Assembly (NCBI RefSeq): GCF_023715605.1 | Contig: NZ_JAMBOL010000004.1 | Location: forward strand, 62,001 to 126,000 | Direction: 5' to 3' | Source of the DNA: Halalkalibacter oceani | GTDB lineage: Bacteria; Bacillota; Bacilli; Bacillales; Bacillaceae_D | Length of the DNA stretch: 64,000 nucleotides | Part shown: piece by piece, positions 50,685-58,735 of the stretch | Layout: each line of letters starts with the position of its first letter | How positions within the stretch are numbered: the stretch's first letter is position 1 | Notes under the pieces: model-generated | Databases searched by the model: none | What the model was told of the DNA's origin: nothing | The model's input: the letters and a program-made list of their open reading frames with translations, nothing else | Made by a program: the position numbers and the translations under genes

Positions 50685-51470
50685 TCACGCTTGCTCCAAA
50701 ATCGGGTAAAGCTCCTCCAAATGCTTGATTTCATAATCAGGAATGACATCATCACTTTTTGGCTTGTCGTGGCGGTTAATCCAGACAGACTTCATCCCGG
50801 CCCGTGAAGCACCGAGGATATCGGTCATTAAATTATCGCCGACCATCATTGCTTCGTCCTTTTCGATCCCCATTTTTTCCAGGGCGTGTGTGAAAATGGA
50901 CGGATCTGGCTTGCCTTTGCCGAATGCACCGGATATGACAATATGATCAAAGTAAGGGACAAGCTCGGGGGTGATCGCAAGCTTCGTCTGCTGAAGGTCA
51001 GGAGAACCATTCGTGAGCAACAACAGTCGGTAATCCTTCTTCAGCTTGTCCAATACTTGAAACGACTCTTCGTAGACATAAGGGTGCTTGCGGCGCTCTT
51101 GCGGAAACCGTTCAGCCAGTTCATAGCCGAGTGCTTCATCCTCAATGCCAAGCGCTTTTAAGCCATTTGTCCAAGCGTCCTTACGATAGCCGGGTACGAC
51201 CTCTTTCATCTTTTTGAAGTTTTCATCCTCGTCAAGAAAATTCCCCCATAATCCTTCAAACGGGTTGATTCCGATCATTTGCGTAAAGGAATAGGTTTCG
51301 TAGGAAGCATACAGCTTTCTCGCCTCTTCTCTCACCGCTTTCTCAAGTGCCTTCGGATCAATGTCGTACTTCTCGGCCGCCACTTGACATGTCGCGTCAA
51401 ATGCAGACTGCACGCTTTTTTGATCCCAAAGCAGGGTGTCATCCAAATCAAAGAAAATCGCTTTAATCAT
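50685..51470 (-). CDS. HAD-superfamily hydrolase (YfnB/YjjG-like)
   Basis: A 261-residue phosphatase. Motif I is [11 protein letters not shown] (catalytic Asp pair, residues 8-10), motif [12 protein letters not shown] (Thr/Ser about 152), the motif III Lys is in [13 protein letters not shown] (about 187) and motif IV is [13 protein letters not shown] (about 215). The helical cap between residues 18 and 95 places it in the C1 group. It probably hydrolyses a nucleotide monophosphate or sugar phosphate. Monocistronic, with a terminator after it. Confidence 0.9.
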   Translation of the reverse strand: MIKAIFFDLDDTLLWDQKSVQSAFDATCQVAAEKYDIDPKALEKAVREEARKLYASYETYSFTQMIGINPFEGLWGNFLDEDENFKKMKEVVPGYRKDAWTNGLKALGIEDEALGYELAERFPQERRKHPYVYEESFQVLDKLKKDYRLLLLTNGSPDLQQTKLAITPELVPYFDHIVISGAFGKGKPDPSIFTHALEKMGIEKDEAMMVGDNLMTDILGASRAGMKSVWINRHDKPKSDDVIPDYEIKHLEELYPILEQA

Positions 51471-51513
51471 TGCCTATTGCCTCCGTCTCTAGCTTTGCTT
51501 CTACCTTACTCTT

Positions 51514-53523
51514 TTATTCTATCATGTTCTTCGCCTCGACAGTAGGCAAATCCGGCATTTCAGCATCCAATCCTTCCATCTTCATCTGCACACCGTTCGG
51601 CAAAATCGCTCTGATTGCCGACTGAAGCTCCTGCTGCTGGCAGAGCTCAGGTGAAAGGATCGTAACCACTCCCTGATCGTGATGAGTGCGAATCAAACGG
51701 CCGATGCCTTGGCGTAAACGCAATAGCATATAAGGCAGATCAACCTCCGCGTAAGGGTTCCGCGCACGGTGTCGTTTTGCTGTAAATACCGGATCAGCCG
51801 GGGGAAAAGGCAAGGACCAAATGATAACATTTGATAATGAAGGTCCCGGAATATCGAGTCCTTCCCATAGGCTGACGGCACAAAGAACCGTCTGAACATC
51901 AGCTTGGAAGAGCGAAATCAGCCGGCTGATTTCCTGCTCCCCTTCAAAGAGGAACGGCCACTTTTGCAGACGCGGCTCGCTTTTGACCGCCAGCTTAAAC
52001 CGTTGCAATTCCTCGTGGTTCGTAAACAGCAGCAAGGCGCTGCCATCTGTCTTTTCAAGCAGGTTGACAGCATACTCAAGCTTTGCTTCCCACACGTCCT
52101 CGGTAAACAATCGCGGCGTAAACAGCTTCATTTGCGCAGCATAATCAAATGGCGAGTCGACAGAAAACGATACGTACTCTTCAATCCCGAGACTGCTCGC
52201 AATATAGTCAAAAGAACCGTCGACAGAAAGTGTCGCAGAGGAAAAGATGAAAGGAATATTCTTTGAGAAAACCTGTTCCTTCAACACTTCTTCCACCATT
52301 TCCGGCATGATCACAAGCGTTACCAGTCCATCCTCACGCTCCACCCAGGAAATCACATTTTCCTGCTGCAAATAGAGCGTCAGCGCATGCTTGATCGTTT
52401 CCAGATGCTCCTCGACAATCCGCAGCTGATAGTCATCAATCGTAAACAGCTCACTCTCGAACACCATTTCTTCTTCAAGCTGGCCGATATAGCTGACAAG
52501 CCGTTGCAGCTCAGTTAGCACTGCAGCCGTTTTCAGCTCATGGCGCACTGTCCCGGGCACAGGACGGGCGTGCTGCTCGATCAGCTGTGAGACATACAAG
52601 CTTTGTGAAAGCAATTCTTCAATTAAAACGGCAAATGGTTCACGCACATCATTTTGCAAGAGCCTTGTTAACAGCTCTTCTAAACTGTTATGCCGATATT
52701 TATAGGTGAGCGCGTTTTGCGCGGCAACTTCCAATAAATGGCCTTCATCAAAGACGACCGAACTCGCTTCAGGTAGAAAAGGCAGCTGTCCTTCCCGTTT
52801 TCGCGCTTCATACGTCCAAACATGCTCCATATAAAAATCATGGGAGCAAATAATCAGATCAGTCGCCTGACGGTAATCCTCACGCGAAAGCGTCTGACCA
52901 CAGCGATGACGTTTTTTGCAGACAAAGCAATCTTGAAAAGTGTCCCAATTGATTCTGCTCCACGCTTCATCATCCAGTTCAGGATATTGTTTGCGATCGC
53001 CATAAGGCGTAAAGGCCTGCATCGTTTGATTCGTGTGAACAAAGGAAGGAAGCCGATCGTAAACCATATCATAGTGGTCCGGATAGTCCTCTCTTGACCG
53101 TTCTGCTTCGAGCTTTTCAAGGCAAAGATACTGCTCCCTCGATTTAGCAAGCCGGACATCAATGGAGAGGCCGAGCAAATTTGACAGCTTATCAATGTCT
53201 CCGTCTTTTTTGACAAGCTGTTCAATCAGGGATTCATCCGCACAGGCAATGATTGCCGGCTTTCTCATATAGCGGGCATAACAGATCGCATAAAGCAGAT
53301 AGACAATCGTTTTGCCGGTGCCGACTCCCGCCTCGGCAAACATCACTTTCTTCTCACGAAAGGCCTTTTCCAGTTGAAACGCCATAAAAATTTGTTCGTC
53401 CCGAAGCTCCATTCCGGCTTCAGGCAACAAATCATAAAAGACATCCCCAATCCATTCATTCAATTTCTCAAAAAAAGATTCATGTAATTCATATGCGAAA
53501 GGTAATTGTTGACTTGCTTTCAA
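51514..53523 (-). CDS. DinG-family ATP-dependent helicase with Fe-S cysteines (YpvA-like)
   Basis: About 669 residues, an XPD/DinG-type superfamily 2 helicase. Walker A is EAGVGTGKTIVYL (about residue 60). Fe-S ligands appear as YLCLEK and the group CFVCKKRHRC (about 185). The DEAH box is FDEGHLLEV (about 260), motif IV LLLFTNHEEL (about 510) and motif VI RLRQGIGRLIRTH (about 615). It unwinds DNA in repair. The TTG at 53523 has ACGGAGG five bases upstream; the open frame upstream of it lacks a ribosome site. No exonuclease domain is fused, as in YpvA. Confidence 0.9.
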   Translation of the reverse strand: MKASQQLPFAYELHESFFEKLNEWIGDVFYDLLPEAGMELRDEQIFMAFQLEKAFREKKVMFAEAGVGTGKTIVYLLYAICYARYMRKPAIIACADESLIEQLVKKDGDIDKLSNLLGLSIDVRLAKSREQYLCLEKLEAERSREDYPDHYDMVYDRLPSFVHTNQTMQAFTPYGDRKQYPELDDEAWSRINWDTFQDCFVCKKRHRCGQTLSREDYRQATDLIICSHDFYMEHVWTYEARKREGQLPFLPEASSVVFDEGHLLEVAAQNALTYKYRHNSLEELLTRLLQNDVREPFAVLIEELLSQSLYVSQLIEQHARPVPGTVRHELKTAAVLTELQRLVSYIGQLEEEMVFESELFTIDDYQLRIVEEHLETIKHALTLYLQQENVISWVEREDGLVTLVIMPEMVEEVLKEQVFSKNIPFIFSSATLSVDGSFDYIASSLGIEEYVSFSVDSPFDYAAQMKLFTPRLFTEDVWEAKLEYAVNLLEKTDGSALLLFTNHEELQRFKLAVKSEPRLQKWPFLFEGEQEISRLISLFQADVQTVLCAVSLWEGLDIPGPSLSNVIIWSLPFPPADPVFTAKRHRARNPYAEVDLPYMLLRLRQGIGRLIRTHHDQGVVTILSPELCQQQELQSAIRAILPNGVQMKMEGLDAEMPDLPTVEAKNMIE

Positions 53524-53614
53524 AGGTAGACCTCCGTCGTTTAATATCGTAGGCATTGACGTTTCATTATCGCAAATAGCAAGAAGAACTGTCAATCTTC
53601 AACACGTAAAACAA

Positions 53615-53652
53615 AGCTGCCTCAAAAGGAAGTATCCTTTATGAGACAGCCT
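53615..53652 (-). terminator. Terminator hairpin after ilvE (GCTGTCTCA-AAAGGA type)
   Basis: AAGGCTGTCTCA pairs with TGAGGCAGCTT plus an inner AAGGA/TCCTT stem, then TTTT on the minus strand. Confidence 0.75.
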
Positions 53653-53660
53653 TGAAACAA

Positions 53661-54731
53661 CTATTTAATTTCCGTTGTCCAATTGAACGGATCATCCAGC
53701 CTCCCTGTTTGAATGCCTGTCAGTGTATCATACAGCTTCTTTGACAATGGGCCGGTCTGGCGGTCATTGATCACCATTTTCCGCCCGTCCCAATTCAATT
53801 CGCCGACTGGCGAAATAACCGCAGCTGTACCCGTTCCAAAGGCTTCCTCCAGCTGTCCAGCTTCGTACGCCTGATAAATCTCTTCCATCGAAATCCGGCG
53901 TTCACTGACATTCATCCCCCAGCTCTTAAGCAGTTCAAGGATCGACATTCGGGTAATGCCTTCAAGAATACTGCCGTTCAACGCCGGAGTTACCACTTCT
54001 CCGTTTATTTTAAAGAAAACATTCATGCTTCCGACTTCTTCAATGTACTTCTTCTCGACTCCATCAAGCCATAGCACCTGGGATTGCCCCATTTCCGTCG
54101 CCCGTTCCTGCGCCTTATAGGCCGCTGAATAATTTCCCGCTGTCTTCGCCGTTCCCGTTCCGCCGCGGACAGCGCGCGTATAGCTGTTTTCGACATAAAT
54201 CCCTACAGGATGGATGCCTTCAGCGTAATAGGAGCCGACCGGCGAGAGAATGACCATAAAGGTATACGCCTTAGACGGCGCGACACTCAAGTTCGGCTCA
54301 GTCGCGAAGATAAATGGTCGAATATAAAGCGATGTCCCCTCAGCTGTTGGAATCCAGTCCTTCTCAAGCTTTAAAAACTCCTTCAAATAGCCAAGCACTT
54401 TCTCTTCATCAATAGCCGGGATGCTCAGCCGGTCACTTGAACGGTTTAAGCGCTGCAGATTCTTTTCAGGTCGGAACAATAAAATACGCTCATCTTCCGT
54501 ACGGTAAGCCTTTAAGCCTTCAAATACGGATTGACCATAGTGAAACACCATTGCCGCAGGATCAAGGGAAATCGGCTCATACGGCACGATACGCGGGTTA
54601 ATCCAGCCCTCGCCTTCCAAATAATCCATCATGAGCATATGATCGGAAAACTGCTTTCCAAATACTAGATTTCCAGCATCGGGCTTCGCTTTACGCTTCG
54701 TTGATTTGATAATTTCCAGCCTGTCTGTCAT
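53661..54731 (-). CDS. ilvE: Branched-chain amino acid aminotransferase
   Basis: A 356-residue fold-type IV PLP enzyme. The opening FGKQFSDHMLMMDY and GWINPRIVPY are typical of class II IlvE. YGQSVFEGLKAYR (about residue 74) is the PLP loop, the Lys is in GTAKTAGNYSAAYKAQ (about 200), and LDGVEKKYIEEVGSMNVFF and SILEGITRMSIL bind the cofactor phosphate. It interconverts Leu, Ile and Val with their keto acids. AAAGGAGAGGG precedes the ATG. There is no T-box-like leader in the 170 bp upstream that I can recognise. Confidence 0.95.
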   Translation of the reverse strand: MTDRLEIIKSTKRKAKPDAGNLVFGKQFSDHMLMMDYLEGEGWINPRIVPYEPISLDPAAMVFHYGQSVFEGLKAYRTEDERILLFRPEKNLQRLNRSSDRLSIPAIDEEKVLGYLKEFLKLEKDWIPTAEGTSLYIRPFIFATEPNLSVAPSKAYTFMVILSPVGSYYAEGIHPVGIYVENSYTRAVRGGTGTAKTAGNYSAAYKAQERATEMGQSQVLWLDGVEKKYIEEVGSMNVFFKINGEVVTPALNGSILEGITRMSILELLKSWGMNVSERRISMEEIYQAYEAGQLEEAFGTGTAAVISPVGELNWDGRKMVINDRQTGPLSKKLYDTLTGIQTGRLDDPFNWTTEIK

Positions 54732-54900
54732 AGTCCCTCTCCTTTACTACCAATAGAAATTAGCATGTCCTCTTTTATCGTACCACTTTTCGCTAAAAAA
54801 TGGGAGCGCCAAACAAGTAAACCAGCCTATACGCTCTCGAACCTAGCTCAATAAGATGAACAGACAGGTTTTAAAAAAGCTCTTAGGAGGGAGTTACGAT

Positions 54901-55683
54901 ATGTCAGAACATTTCCGACAAATATTTCTTGGGCTTATCATCGCTTTCTTCGCTGGTTTTAGCCTTTTTTTCCTGGTGAGTAAAGATGGGCCAGATCCGG
55001 AGCCACCAAATGAGGAAACTCCGGTACCTGATTCTCCACTTTGGGGGGTTGATTCCGTCAATATTGCCAATGAGGATTTCATGAACTGTATCACCGGCAG
55101 TTTTGGAGATCCTGCGGTTTTTGGCCGTTATATGGTGGACAAAGAAGGTGTGTCCCATGGCTTAACGAGCGAAGAGATTGAATATTTGCACGCCAACGAC
55201 ATCGCGATTTTGCCGATCTACAATCATTTTGAAGATGCGACAACCTATGAGGCCGGCGTCGCTGAAGCAGAGCAGGCGATCGCCTTTGCAAATGATTATC
55301 AAATTCCGGAAGGCGTGGCGCTGTTTGCCGATATCGAGCCGATCTATCCGGTCGACCACCAGTTTATTCTTGGATGGCATGACACGATCTCCGCTTCTCC
55401 CTATCAATCTGGAATTTATGGTGTTTTCTCAGCTGACAGTGAGCTGACCGCAGCATTCCAGCAGGCTGTCGCGGAAAACGAAGAAATCCTGGCGGAAACC
55501 GTCATCTGGAGCAACCAGCCTCAGGTCGGGATTACAACAGAAGCCACGGCTCCTGAAGAATTTGCCATGGAAGGTCCTGAAGGCGGGCTCTTGTACGCTT
55601 GGCAATACGGACTTGATGCCGAAGTTTGTAACATCGACACCAACTTATTTCAACCGGAGATCCTTGATTATCTTTGGAGATAA
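54901..55683 (+). CDS. Membrane-anchored DUF1906-like (GH25-like) protein
   Basis: About 260 residues. One N-terminal helix (FLGLIIAFFAGFSLFFLV) anchors it, then a proline-rich linker, then a TIM-barrel-like domain beginning WGVDSVNI and containing FGRYMVDKEG, IAILPIYNHFED, GVALFADIEP (acidic strand end, about residue 145) and LYAWQYG (about 235). This is the DUF1906/Rv2525c-like fold related to glycoside hydrolase 25, mostly without proven activity. The opening Cys is absent, so it is not a lipoprotein. I chose the ATG at 54901, with AGGAGGGAG upstream. Wall-related function is an inference. Confidence 0.75.
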   Translation: MSEHFRQIFLGLIIAFFAGFSLFFLVSKDGPDPEPPNEETPVPDSPLWGVDSVNIANEDFMNCITGSFGDPAVFGRYMVDKEGVSHGLTSEEIEYLHANDIAILPIYNHFEDATTYEAGVAEAEQAIAFANDYQIPEGVALFADIEPIYPVDHQFILGWHDTISASPYQSGIYGVFSADSELTAAFQQAVAENEEILAETVIWSNQPQVGITTEATAPEEFAMEGPEGGLLYAWQYGLDAEVCNIDTNLFQPEILDYLWR

Positions 55684-55703
55684 TAGAATGTAGAAAGATG
55701 CAG

Positions 55704-55747
55704 GGGGCTGAGGCAAAAGGTTGTTTTTTTAATCTTTTGCCCAGCCC
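55704..55747. terminator. Terminator hairpin, GGGCTGAGGCAAAAG family
   Basis: GGGCTGAGGCAAAAG pairs with CTTTTGCCCAGCCC around a T-rich loop. It lies between the DUF1906-like gene and the convergent 55771 gene. Confidence 0.75.
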
Positions 55748-55770
55748 TTCTGACCATTTGGCCGTTTCGG

Positions 55771-56148
55771 CTATCTGGCGGTTACTGTACGGGACCGTTG
55801 TGCCTTTTGTTTGCTCAGTTCTTCTTTAAAGGCGATCCATTGCGCTTCTGGCAGCTGTCTCGCTTTTGTCTCCAATACCTCGCACAATAAAGTCTTATTT
55901 TTGTAAAACTCCGGTTTGCCCGCATTGTAATAATGTTTGACGGCCTCTTCTTCCTTTAAAAACGCTTTTCCGAGCTGCAGGAGAACGGTAACCGGCAAAT
56001 CAGCGACTGACACGCTCTCGCTGTATCGTTGTCCGCCGCTTTGCTGCAATGCTTTTTTCAACGCTTTTTGGCGAATTCTTTTTTTCTTTGATTTTACTGT
56101 CAGACTGGCAATCACCGCTGCTTTCCTGTCCGCGTCAATCCGATTCAT
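55771..56148 (-). CDS. Small basic protein of unknown function
   Basis: A 125-residue Lys/Arg/Gln-rich, helical and soluble protein. Its sequence has VKSKKKRIRQKALKKALQQ near the N-terminus and EFYKNKTLLCEVLETKA in the second half. I recognise no family. AGGAGTGTTGGG lies before the ATG and a terminator follows, and composition is protein-like, so it is probably real. Confidence 0.6.
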   Translation of the reverse strand: MNRIDADRKAAVIASLTVKSKKKRIRQKALKKALQQSGGQRYSESVSVADLPVTVLLQLGKAFLKEEEAVKHYYNAGKPEFYKNKTLLCEVLETKARQLPEAQWIAFKEELSKQKAQRSRTVTAR

Positions 56149-56347
56149 ATCCCAACACTCCTCTTTCTATGTATTTATCATTGCAAGAAACGGCACGGCT
56201 TGTCCGTTTCTTGTTCTATCATCCTCCCTATTCTATCAAATAAAATCGTTATTTTTAGCAATACGGGTGATCTTCCTATAATTGCATAAATTCCGACATC
56301 GTTTCCATCCGGCAGTCGACAGTCTTCTTCCTTGCACCAAAAAAACA

Positions 56348-56408
56348 GAGCTTGAGACAAAACTAGCTTTGGACCTACTGGAAATGGCTTCACACGCCAC
56401 AAGCCGTT
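56348..56408 (+). repeat. Truncated copy of repeat B (left part)
   Basis: GAGCTTGAGACAAAACTAGC and the following block up to CACGCCACAAGCC match the start of repeat B at 58108 and the reversed 26.8-kb copy. It ends three bases from the stop codon of the small gene at 56411, so the truncation point abuts a gene. Confidence 0.75.
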
Positions 56409-56410
56409 CG

Positions 56411-56545
56411 TTATTCTTTATCCTTTTTCCGATCAATCGTTCCGTCCTTTCCGGTATTCTCGACCTGCTCCTTCGTTTGGTCAAGCCCTTTCTGACCTTG
56501 CTGTTCCGGCTGTTTTTTCTGTTTTTCCTCATGTTGCTTTGTCAT
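56411..56545 (-). CDS. 44-residue hydrophilic protein
   Basis: A short frame, MTKQHEEKQKKQPEQQGQ continuing to KKDKE at the end. It is extremely rich in Lys, Glu and Gln, with no hydrophobic residues to speak of, resembling small stress or spore-associated hydrophilic peptides. GGAGGGAAAGAAC precedes the ATG at good distance, which is the main support. Its stop codon abuts the truncated repeat B copy. Function unknown. Confidence 0.65.
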   Translation of the reverse strand: MTKQHEEKQKKQPEQQGQKGLDQTKEQVENTGKDGTIDRKKDKE

Positions 56546-56686
56546 GTTCTTTCCCTCCTTTATACAGAGGTATCATACCCGTCTCGGCAAAAGAGCTAAC
56601 CTCTTTTTTCATCAGACACCATTTCCGCGCTTTCCACATAGACTATCGTACAAATGTCCAGCTGGCATCCTAAAGGAGTGATAACA

Positions 56687-58081
56687 ATGGCAGAGCTCAC
56701 AGCCTCTCATTGGATCTATTTGATCGGAACCTGTTTGATCATTTTGACAATGCTCTTTAGACAGAATGTTGTTGTGCCGGCGATTGTGATGACTTTCTTA
56801 GTTGGTTGGATTTATACCGGATCATTCGCCAGCGGACTGCAGACGATTTTTCAATCGAGCTTAACAGCGGCTGGTGAATTGTTTAATATTTTTTTAATTA
56901 TAACGATTATGACCGCTTTGCTTCATTCGCTGAAATCGCTCGGCTCTGACCGCCAGATGATTACCCCGTTTCAGCGCGTCATGAAAAATGGTCATCTTTC
57001 ATTCTGGATATTGGCTTTCGTCACTTATTCCCTGTCGTTATTTTTCTGGCCGACCCCGGCCGTTCCCCTGATTGCCGCCTTATTAATCCCCGTGGCGATC
57101 AGAGCCGGACTTCCGCCGATCGGCGCAGCAATTGCCATGTCGTTGGCCGGTCAGGGAATGGCGCTGTCATCCGACTACATGATTCAGATTGCTCCTATGC
57201 TGAGCGCAACCGCCGCAGGAATTTCCGTTGAATCGGTTGCCGATAGAGCACTTGTTTTATCATTCATTACCGGGGGCGTCGCTCTGCTTTTAGCCTATTT
57301 TTTCTTGCGGAAGCATATTCAGCTTCCAGATAACAGTCATCGGCAAACGAGTGAAACGGCGCAGGAGGCGACTGCCGCGAAGCGATTGGCATTTGCGATT
57401 TTAGTACCGGTGACCTTCCTGCTGATTATCGCCTATATGATTATCTCAAAGTTTTCAACGGCGCTTCCCGCGATGGAAGGCGGGGCGGGGGCTGCGTTAA
57501 TCGGCGGCTCGGCTCTTCTATTGCTGATTGCCGCCACCGCAAGCATGAAGCTGAAGACCGCCTTGCAAAAAAGCAGCGACTATCTTGTCGACGGCTTCGT
57601 CTTTGCATTTAAAGCAATGGGCCCGGTCATTCCGATTGCCGGCTTCTTCTTTCTCGGCAGCGGCGAATTTTCAGCGCGGATCTTCCCTATCGCCGAAGGA
57701 GGCGAAGCGCCTTCTTTTCTGTTCGACCTAGTTCAGGCCGGACAGCAGGCCATCCCGGAAAGCAGTTTCCTCGCCGGGTTCGGTATTTTGCTCATTGGGA
57801 TGATTACCGGGCTTGATGGTTCAGGCTTCTCGGGCCTGCCGCTTGTGGGAGCGTTATCCGGGGCATTAAGTGAGAGTGTCGGCGTCGATGCAGCCACATT
57901 AGCTGCGATCGGCCAAATGGGATCAATCTGGGTCGGCGGCGGTACATTAATTGCCTGGTCATCGCTCGTCGCCGTTGCCGGCTTTGCCAAGGTACCGGTC
58001 ATGGAATTAGTGCGCAAAAGCTTTCTTCCCGTTATTCTTGGTCTCCTCATTTCGACCTTTCTTGCGCTGATCATCTTTTAA
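56687..58081 (+). CDS. Ion-transporter-superfamily-like permease
   Basis: About 464 residues with 12 or more helices. Inverted-repeat-like features include SLAGQGMALSSDYMIQ (about residue 170) and MITGLDGSGFSGLPLVGALSG (about 380), Gly/Ser-rich re-entrant-like loops as seen in GntP/CitM-type carriers. The loop at 225-245 is charged. It is not a member of the four-gene paralogue family. A substrate such as an organic acid is possible but not shown. AAAGGAGTG lies seven bases before the ATG at 56687. It runs into repeat B. Confidence 0.78.
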   Translation: MAELTASHWIYLIGTCLIILTMLFRQNVVVPAIVMTFLVGWIYTGSFASGLQTIFQSSLTAAGELFNIFLIITIMTALLHSLKSLGSDRQMITPFQRVMKNGHLSFWILAFVTYSLSLFFWPTPAVPLIAALLIPVAIRAGLPPIGAAIAMSLAGQGMALSSDYMIQIAPMLSATAAGISVESVADRALVLSFITGGVALLLAYFFLRKHIQLPDNSHRQTSETAQEATAAKRLAFAILVPVTFLLIIAYMIISKFSTALPAMEGGAGAALIGGSALLLLIAATASMKLKTALQKSSDYLVDGFVFAFKAMGPVIPIAGFFFLGSGEFSARIFPIAEGGEAPSFLFDLVQAGQQAIPESSFLAGFGILLIGMITGLDGSGFSGLPLVGALSGALSESVGVDAATLAAIGQMGSIWVGGGTLIAWSSLVAVAGFAKVPVMELVRKSFLPVILGLLISTFLALIIF

Positions 58082-58107
58082 AAGCATACCCGCCATGATC
58101 TGTTAAA

Positions 58108-58460
58108 GAGCTTGAGACAAAACTAGCTTTGGACCTACTGGCGGCAATGACTTCACACGCCACAAGCCCGTTGTGAGAACCCACTCACAACGAGGCCACT
58201 GAAAAACCTCTTTTTCCGTAACTCGAAGAAGAGTAATGGCTCCGCGCGTTGCGCGCCTTACTACGAAAAACCCACTCGTAGCAAGGCTTTCAAAATCAGG
58301 CAACGGCTACGCTCATTACGAAAAAGCTGCTGAAAAAGTACGATTTTCACTTTTTCAGCAGCTTCCTCACAACGGGCTTTAAAGGATCGTGGCGATTCCG
58401 CTCATTGCTTAGAGAGACTGGGAAAAAGGTAAAAAAAACAACCTTTTGTCCCAGCCTTGT
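58108..58460 (+). repeat. Repeat B, copy interrupted by repeat A
   Basis: The left part (58108-58192) and right part (58366-58460) match, in order, the uninterrupted copy at 26745-26910 read on the opposite strand. Between them lies repeat A plus one extra copy of CTCACAACG. The distal end is the GACTGGGAAAAAGG...CCTTTTGTCCCAGCC hairpin (58415-58457), which can serve as a terminator for the permease gene or, reversed, for ywbE. Confidence 0.88.
58193..58365 (+). mobile_element. Repeat A: 173-bp MITE-like element, complete copy 2, nested in repeat B
   Basis: It has the same length and ends as the 28900 copy and is flanked by CTCACAACG on both sides (58184-58192 and 58366-58374), a perfect 9-bp duplication. 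The empty site is preserved in the 26.8-kb repeat B, which has CTCACAACG once. Relative to copy 1 the loop of the terminal hairpin is inverted. An internal hairpin (CTACGA...TCGTAG) carries AAAACCCAC in its loop. Confidence 0.93.
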
Positions 58461-58507
58461 AGCGTTAATTTGTTTTGTCTTCAGTGCTTTTAAAGTTTGA
58501 CCGGCTC

Positions 58508-58720
58508 TTATTGCTCTTCCTTACTTGAAAGAATCGCTTTCACCCGTCCAACCTGACCATCTTCAAGTCTGACTTTGATCCCATGCGGATGTGTGGCGGA
58601 GTTCGTTAATATATCCTTGACGGTACCTCTCGTCGTTTTACCTGTGCGCTGATCCTTTTTTAAGACGATGTCGACTTCAATTCCAGCTTTAATATCGCTT
58701 CTCCTTGTACCTGATTGCAC
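58508..58720 (-). CDS. ywbE: YwbE family protein (DUF2196)
   Basis: A 70-residue protein: RSDIKAGIEVDIVLKKDQ, RTGKTTRGTVKDILT, and HPHGIKVRLEDGQVGRVK are the full YwbE signature. It is a small beta-barrel conserved in Bacilli and some proteobacteria, probably nucleic-acid binding, function unproven. The GTG start has AGGAGGTGG eight bases upstream. It lies 15 bp after the copA stop in the same direction, so it may be read from the copper operon. Confidence 0.9.
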   Translation of the reverse strand: MQSGTRRSDIKAGIEVDIVLKKDQRTGKTTRGTVKDILTNSATHPHGIKVRLEDGQVGRVKAILSSKEEQ

Positions 58721-58735
58721 GCTCTTTCCACCTCC

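Noticed and set aside
54732-54900. T-box or amino-acid riboswitch before ilvE
   Set aside because: The upstream region is short and shows no T-box sequence, specifier stem or terminator/antiterminator pair.
26745-58460. Repeats A and B as a CRISPR array
   Set aside because: Copies are kilobases apart, in both orientations, without regular spacers, and no cas genes are present.
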